A stretch of 64,000 nt of DNA, taken from assembly GCA_963802795.1 (NCBI GenBank), contig CAWDJV010000005.1:868001-932000 (forward strand). The letters run 5' to 3'. The notes below the pieces were generated by a model. It had not been told where the DNA came from and ran no database searches. It saw only the letters and a list, made by a program, of their open reading frames with translations. The DNA comes from JAIBJN01 sp963802795 (GTDB taxonomy: Bacteria > Actinomycetota > Thermoleophilia > Gaiellales > Gaiellaceae). Shown here in pieces: positions 59,054-64,000 of this stretch (position 1 is the stretch's first letter; each line of letters starts with the position of its first letter). The translations under genes were made by a program, and so were the position numbers.

Positions 59054-59069
59054 AACTTACCGTAAGTTA
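59053..59069. promoter_or_regulatory. Perfect 17-bp palindrome, ArsR operator candidate
   Basis: TAACTTAC-C-GTAAGTTA is a perfect inverted repeat that abuts the ArsR start codon. Further half-sites CGTAAGC (59044) and GCTTACC (59072) flank it. The AT-rich palindrome in a GC-rich region and its position in the divergent spacer before truA support an operator. Confidence 0.6.
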
Positions 59070-59111
59070 CTGCTTACCGCTCGCGGTGTCAAGCCTCTAC
59101 CAAGGAACGCG

Positions 59112-59837
59112 GTGACGACGGTCAAGCTCACGCTGGAGTACGACGGGACAGGATTCTCGGGCTGGGCGGCGCAGCCGGGGCTTCGGACGGTCGAGGGGGA
59201 GCTCGGGAGCGCTCTCACCCGCGTCTACCCGAGCTGGGCCGCGCTCGCCGTCGCCGGTCGCACCGACGCCGGCGTGCACGCGCTTGGCCAGGTGGCCAGC
59301 TTCGAGGCGAAGGGCGGGCCGCCGCCAGATCGGGCCGCGGCGGCGCTCAACGGCGTCCTCCCCGACGACGTCGCCGCCGTGGCGAGCGAGGAGGCGCCCG
59401 ACGGGTTCAGCGCCCGCTTCTCGGCGACGGCCCGCGCCTACCGGTACCGCGTGTGGCAGCGTCCCGTGCACTCGCCGCTCGAGCTCCGGCGCTCGCTCTG
59501 GCGGCCCCGACCCGTCGACGAGGACGCGCTGGACGCCTCGGCGGCGCTCCTGGTCGGCCCGCACGACTTCCGGGCCTTCACCCCCACCGAGACTCAGCAC
59601 GACTCGTTCGTCCGCGTCGTCCGCGAGGCCGCCTGGCGGCGGGACGGCGACGTGCTCCTGTTCACGATCACCGCCGACAGCTTCCTGCGCCACATGGTGC
59701 GCACGCTGGTCGGGACGATGCTGGAGCAGTCCCCGGATGAGGTGGCACGGCTCCTCGAGGGCCGCCCGCGAGAGGAGGCCGGAGCGACGGCGCCGCCCTG
59801 GGGCCTCTACCTGGAGCGCGTGCTGTACGACACCTAG
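59112..59837 (+). CDS. truA: tRNA pseudouridine(38-40) synthase
   Basis: This 241-residue enzyme modifies the anticodon stem-loop of tRNAs. The catalytic Asp is in GRTDAGVHALGQVASF; KLTLEYDGTGFSGWAAQPG and the C-terminal FTITADSFLRHMVRTLVGTM (shown in part) are conserved. GTG at 59112 has AAGGAA upstream. truA often follows rplQ directly; here the ArsR/SRPBCC operon lies between. Confidence 0.95.
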   Translation: MTTVKLTLEYDGTGFSGWAAQPGLRTVEGELGSALTRVYPSWAALAVAGRTDAGVHALGQVASFEAKGGPPPDRAAAALNGVLPDDVAAVASEEAPDGFSARFSATARAYRYRVWQRPVHSPLELRRSLWRPRPVDEDALDASAALLVGPHDFRAFTPTETQHDSFVRVVREAAWRRDGDVLLFTITADSFLRHMVRTLVGTMLEQSPDEVARLLEGRPREEAGATAPPWGLYLERVLYDT

Positions 59838-59877
59838 ATCGCGCAGGGACGCGCCGGCCCGTGGATACGATCAGGCG

Positions 59878-60507
59878 GTGCCCTATCCGAACGTTCTCTT
59901 CGACCTCGACGGCACCCTGATCGACTCGGGGGCGATCATCCTCGCGTCCTTCAAGCACGCCACGAAGACCGTCCTGCGCCGCGAGATTCCCGACGCCGAG
60001 CTGGCAGCAATCGTCGGAGGATCGAGCATCCACGCGCAGATGCGCGCCATCGACGACGAGCACGCGGACGAGCTCGTCCGCGTCTACAGCGAGCACAATG
60101 CGCCGCTCCACGACCGCCTGGAGACGTTCGAGGGGATCGAGCACGTTCTCGCCCGCCTCCAGGGTGAGGGCCGCCGGCTCGGAATCGTCACGGCCAAGCG
60201 TCGGCGAACTGTGGAGCTGGCGTTTGCCGTGCTTCCGCTCGAGCGCTACTTCGACGTGGTCGTCACCGCCGACACGACCGACCGCCACAAGCCGGACCCG
60301 GCGCCTGTTCTGGCCGCACTGGACGCGCTCGGCGCGGAGCCCGCCGAGGCAGCGTTCGTCGGCGACTCGCCCTTCGACATCGGCGCGGGCAGGGCGGCGG
60401 GCGTGTTCACGGTCGCGGTGGCGTGGGGGAACATCCACCCGGTCGAAGCGCTCGCCGAGGCAGACGCCCTCGTCGAGACCCCGGAGGAGCTGCTCGCTGT
60501 CCTCTAA
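59878..60507 (+). CDS. HAD-family phosphatase (PpaX/Gph-like)
   Basis: This 209-residue hydrolase has motif I LFDLDGTLIDSG, motif II IVTAKRRRTV, Lys in RHKPDPAP and motif IV VGDSPFDIGAGRAAG. The cap domain is alpha-helical (C1 type). It resembles pyrophosphatase PpaX and phosphoglycolate phosphatase; the substrate cannot be decided. Its last codons contain the ribosome site and start of ligA. Confidence 0.88.
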   Translation: MPYPNVLFDLDGTLIDSGAIILASFKHATKTVLRREIPDAELAAIVGGSSIHAQMRAIDDEHADELVRVYSEHNAPLHDRLETFEGIEHVLARLQGEGRRLGIVTAKRRRTVELAFAVLPLERYFDVVVTADTTDRHKPDPAPVLAALDALGAEPAEAAFVGDSPFDIGAGRAAGVFTVAVAWGNIHPVEALAEADALVETPEELLAVL

Positions 60508-62502
60508 AGCCGCCCAGAAGCGGGTCGCCGACCTGCGGGAGCAGGTGGAGCACCACCTCTACCGCTACCACGTGCTCGACGACCCGGAGATCTCCGACGC
60601 CGAGTACGACCGTGTCTTCGACGAGCTGCAGCGCCTCGAGGCCGAGAACCCGGATCTCGCCGCGCCGGACTCGCCGACGCAGCGCGTCGGCGCGCCGCCC
60701 TCGGACAAGTTCCGCAAGGTCGAGCACCTCACCCCGATGGGCTCTCTGGAGAAGGTGACCACGGACGAGACGCTCGCCAAGTGGGCCGAGGACGTGCGGA
60801 AGCGCCTCGACTCCGACGAGCCGGTCGCCTACGTCACCGAGCCCAAGATCGACGGGTCGGCCGTATCGCTCGTCTACGAGAACGGCGTCTTCGCCCGCGG
60901 CGCAACGCGCGGCGACGGACAGCGCGGCGAGGACGTGACGCCCAACCTGCGCACGATCAAGGCGATCCCGTTGCGGATGCGCGCGGCCGGCGGCGAACCT
61001 CCGGCCGTGCTCGAGGTGCGCTGCGAGGTCTACTTCCCGCTTTCGGCCTTCAACCGCCTCAACGAGCGGCTGGTCGCCGAGGGGAAGAAGACCGCGCCGA
61101 ACCCGCGCAACGCCGCCGCGGGATCCCTCAGACAGCTCAATCCGCAGGTCACCGCCGAGCGCGACCTCTCCATCTGGGTCTACGGCTCGGCCGCGGGGAC
61201 GGCCTCGCCCTGGAGACGCACTGGGAGATCCTCGAGTGGCTGCGCGAGCGCGGGTTCCGCACGAATCCATTCGCCCGCCGGCACGAGTCGCTCGAGTCGG
61301 TCGCGCGCGAATGCGTCGAGTGGGAGCGGAAGCGGAGCGAGCTCGACTACGAGATCGACGGCATCGTCGTCAAGGTCGACTCGCTCGAGCAGCAGAGCCG
61401 TCTCGGCGCCCTCCACGGGCGGCCGCGCTGGGCCCGGGCGTTCAAGTGGGCCCCGATGACCGCCCAGACGAAGCTCCTCAAGATCCACGTCCGCGTGGGG
61501 CGGACCGGGAACCTCAACCCGTGGGCGCAGCTCGAGCCCGTCGAGGTCGGGGGCGTCACCGTGTCACAGGCGACCCTCCACAACGAAGAGGACATCAACC
61601 GCAAGGAAATCCGGGAGGGCGACACGGTGATCGTCCAGCGGGCCGGCGACGTCATCCCCCAGGTGGTGGGGCCCGTGCTGCCGCACGTGAAAGGCACGAA
61701 GCGGTTCCGCATGCCCAAGAAGTGCCCTCTGTGCGGCACGCAGATCGTCAAGCCCGAAGGCGAGGTCATGCACCGCTGCCCCAACGACGCCTGCCCGTCG
61801 CGCGGTCTCGAGTCGCTCATCAACTGGGTGATGGCCGCGGCCGACATCGAGGGCGTCGGCGAGCAGTTCGTCCGCCGGCTCTGGGATCTCGGCCTCCTGC
61901 GGTCGATCCCCGATCTCTACCGGCTGTCGAACGAGCAGCTCGTCGAGCTCGACGGCTACGGGGAGATCTCGGCGCAGAACGCCGTCGACTCGATCCAGGC
62001 CTCGAAGAGGATTCCTTTCTCGCGCGTCCTCTTCGGGCTCAACATCCCGGACGTCGGGTGGGTGACCGCGCAGAACCTCGCCCGCCACTTCGGCTCCGTC
62101 GACGCGCTCCTGGCCGCGGCGCAGGAGGACATCGAGGAGGTCGAGGGGATCGGCCCCGACCGGGCCGAGTCGATTGCGACGTGGTTTGCCGACGAGAAGT
62201 CGAGGGCGCTCGTCGCAGAGCTCCGGGGCCTCGGGCTCCGATTCGAGCTCGGCGACGAGGAGCGGCCCATCGAGGGGCCGCTGACCGGAAACGCGTACGT
62301 GATCACGGGAACGCTCGAGCGTTGGTCGCGGGAGCAGGCGAAGGCCGCGCTCGAGGCCAAGGGGGCAAAGGTGACCGACTCGGTCTCCAAGAAGACGACC
62401 GGGCTGGTCGTGGGGGAGAGCCCCGGGTCGAAGCTCGAGAAGGCGCGGCGGGCGGGCGTCGAGATCCTCGACGAGGCGGCCTTCGAGACGCTGATCGCCT
62501 GA
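60497..62502 (+). CDS. ligA: NAD-dependent DNA ligase, frameshifted
   Basis: This replicative ligase has about 668 residues. Domain Ia has YRYHVLDDPEISDAEYD; the adenylation Lys is in EPKIDGSAVSLVYENG; then come the OB fold, a four-Cys zinc site (CPLCGTQIVKPEGEVMHRCPNDACPS with the Cys spacing of LigA), HhH repeats and a C-terminal BRCT domain. The frame shifts at 61195-61198, where a run of four G should probably be five (AAGDGLALETHW restored). No ATG, GTG or TTG lies in a suitable place; a CTG at 60497 with GGAGG 9 bases upstream is the best start. The enzyme is essential, so the shift is probably a sequence error. Confidence 0.88.
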
Positions 62503-62513
62503 CGACCGTAGCG

Positions 62514-63734
62514 CTAGAGAGCGCGTGCGAGGACCTGGGCGAAGCGGTTCTGCGAGCGTCGGGCCCTCGTGTAGTTGACCGGCCGGCCGTTCTGGAGGAT
62601 CGAGAAGACGTAGCGAACGCCGACGTAACCCGAGAGGGCCGAAGCGGCGAGCGTCGTGCCCGTCTTCGCCCTCACGCGGCCGCGAGCTGGTCCCCTTCGC
62701 ATGCGGTCCGCCAAAGTCCCGTCGACGCCGGCGATCGGCAGTGAATCGACGAGCGGGGCCCTGATGCTCGCGTCGCGCCAGGCCGAGATGAGCAGGCGTC
62801 CGATCGCGCGCGAGGTGAGGCGGTTGTAGGGGGAAAGGCCGGATCCGTCAGCGATGCGCACGCCTCGGAGCGGGACCCCGCGTCGGGCGAGGTTGTTGCG
62901 GACGACGACAGCACCGGCGGCGGTCGTGCCGGCCCCTCGGATCTTCTTGCCCAGGTGCTTGAGCAGCATCTCGGCGTAGAAGTTGTCGCTCACCTTGTTC
63001 ATGCTCCGCACAAGGCTCGTAAGAGGCGCCGAGCGCGTGCGCGCGAGAGCGCGCGACGTTCCCGGGGCCTCCCCGACGCCCACGCCTCTCGGCACTGCGA
63101 CGCCCACGGACCGGAGAGCCTTCCTGAAGACCCGTGCGGCGGCACGCCAGGGCCGTGCCACGGTCCGGCCGTCGACCTTTCCCCGCGCGACGACGAGCGC
63201 CGAGAGCGGCGGCGACTCGATCCTGTACCAGGACGGATCCCAGCCCGGCCCCGTCCGCCGCCGGTCGAAGTAGGACTCGTCCGCCATGATGCGCCCGGTC
63301 ACCCGCCTGATACCGCGGTCGCGGATCGCCCGAGCCAGCCTGCGCACGTCCCTCCGCGAGAGGGAGGGATCGCCGTGGCCCTTGAGGAAGAGGCGTCCCG
63401 GCCAGACCGATCCCGACTGCGACACGACACCGCGGACGGAGGTGGTGATGCGGTACGAGGGCCCCAGGCGGTCGAGGGCCGCGACCGCCACCGAGAGCTT
63501 CTGGTTCGAGGCCGGCTCGAAGGCGCGCCTCGAGTGCAGTCGGTACACGGTCCGCCCCGAGCGGAGGTTGTACGCGAACGCCCCTGTCTTCGCCCGCGGG
63601 AACACCGAGAGCGCGCGGTCGAGGCGCTCCCGCAGGGTCTGGGCGGAGGCCGGGCCGGCCGCGAGCGCGAGCACGGCGACGAACGCCGCCGCGGCTGCGA
63701 GCGCATTCGTCCCCGGAAGCCCGATTCTCCTCAT
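62514..63734 (-). CDS. dacB: D-alanyl-D-alanine carboxypeptidase/endopeptidase (PBP4, S13 family)
   Basis: This exported serine peptidase of 406 residues trims peptidoglycan stem peptides. The signal peptide ends near PASA/QT (31/32). Catalytic motifs: SNQK (Ser76-Lys79), SDN in MNKVSDNFYAE, and KTG in RVRAKTGTT. The large insert domain after the first motif is of the PBP4 type. ATG at 63734 is chosen because the signal peptide follows at once; the frame is open to 63842 but that part is unconserved. It is convergent with ligA. Confidence 0.93.
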   Translation of the reverse strand: MRRIGLPGTNALAAAAAFVAVLALAAGPASAQTLRERLDRALSVFPRAKTGAFAYNLRSGRTVYRLHSRRAFEPASNQKLSVAVAALDRLGPSYRITTSVRGVVSQSGSVWPGRLFLKGHGDPSLSRRDVRRLARAIRDRGIRRVTGRIMADESYFDRRRTGPGWDPSWYRIESPPLSALVVARGKVDGRTVARPWRAAARVFRKALRSVGVAVPRGVGVGEAPGTSRALARTRSAPLTSLVRSMNKVSDNFYAEMLLKHLGKKIRGAGTTAAGAVVVRNNLARRGVPLRGVRIADGSGLSPYNRLTSRAIGRLLISAWRDASIRAPLVDSLPIAGVDGTLADRMRRGPARGRVRAKTGTTLAASALSGYVGVRYVFSILQNGRPVNYTRARRSQNRFAQVLARAL

Positions 63735-63822
63735 GTCGTTGCTAGGTCCTGTGGTCTCGCAGAATAGGACGAGTGGCCTATTGGCGGGCGACGCTTCGCC
63801 CGCTACGGTCAAGCGGCCGCAC

Positions 63823-64000
63823 GTGAGCGACGATCTCTTCATTCTCCTCGGCCGTATCCGCCTCCTTCTCGATGCCCGGGAGCACGAGAGTCTGGCGGGC
63901 CAAGACGACGTCGAGCTGACCTTGACCGACGGCTACGCTCACGCCCTGGCGCTCGAGGGCGAGCGCCGGCGGACGGACGAGCGGATCCGCGAGCTCGCCG
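63823..64000 (+). CDS. Hypothetical helical protein, 3' end outside window
   Basis: A GTG at 63823 opens a frame that continues past the window. The visible 59 residues are helical: VSDDLFILLGRIRLLLDAREHESLAG, then an acidic linker and ALALEGERRRTDERIRELA. AREHESLA matches the REHESVA helix of the short protein at 35843, pointing to a shared uncharacterised domain. It is divergent from dacB across an 88-base spacer. Confidence 0.5.
   Translation, partial: MSDDLFILLGRIRLLLDAREHESLAGQDDVELTLTDGYAHALALEGERRRTDERIRELA

Overview
The window looks like a chromosomal segment of a high-GC Gram-positive bacterium, probably an actinobacterium of the Thermoleophilia type. Reasons: very high GC, frequent GTG and TTG starts, the contiguous order rpmG-secE-nusG-rplKA-rplJL-rpoBC-rpsLG-fusA-tuf-S10-spc-alpha, a zinc-type S14, an ArsC of the actinobacterial mycothiol type, and an MprAB-like two-component system beside an HtrA protease. 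The taxonomic call is inference.

Positions 1-17,650 are accessory or housekeeping. They hold the end of a tandem PRC-barrel protein; an arsenic cluster (arsR / arsC-aqpS facing away from it, plus arsR-arsM); a large NqrB/RnfD-like membrane plus FG-GAP/ASPIC fusion; topoisomerase IB; an FAD oxidoreductase; a metallo-beta-lactamase-fold protein; a small ion channel; a DUF7144-like membrane protein; a glycosyltransferase; a PadR pair; a membrane zinc peptidase; a molybdate operon (HTH-Mop regulator, modA, modB, modC); and a persulfide dioxygenase-rhodanese fusion.

Positions 17,690-21,285 hold tRNA-Met(CAT), rpmG, secE, nusG, rplK, rplA, an L10-type leader, rplJ and rplL, closed by a perfect 14-bp terminator. 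Positions 21,296-26,663 form an envelope-stress module: a 35-residue secreted peptide, a helical exported protein, an HtrA protease, a response regulator with its kinase, and an ATP-grasp gene. The regulator's likely binding sites are arrays of a six-base motif at exact 11-bp spacing, found in front of htrA/regulator and again in front of the ATP-grasp gene. Positions 26,730-35,110 hold rpoB-rpoC with promoter and terminator. A DUF1089-like gene, a short hypothetical gene behind a DnaA-box match, and a GAF-GGDEF diguanylate cyclase follow.

Positions 37,383-58,149 are the str/S10/spc/alpha superoperon, with mostly 1-4 bp overlaps between genes. Two junctions, rplW-rplB and secY-adk, each carry a roughly 165-nt insert that runs exactly from stop codon to start codon. 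Each folds end-to-end into a long stem. The stems differ in sequence but pair internally, and the inserts share short identical internal motifs. This pair of putative structured RNAs is the most novel item seen. Several ribosomal proteins (L10, L22, S3, S17, S5, L15) carry long Ala/Glu/Pro-rich extensions.

Positions 58,110-64,000 hold an ArsR/SRPBCC pair with a small gene, truA, a HAD phosphatase, ligA, a PBP4-like carboxypeptidase and the start of a small protein. At least six genes carry a single-base frameshift, including essential ligA. This points to residual base errors in the assembly rather than gene decay, so those genes are annotated across the shift.
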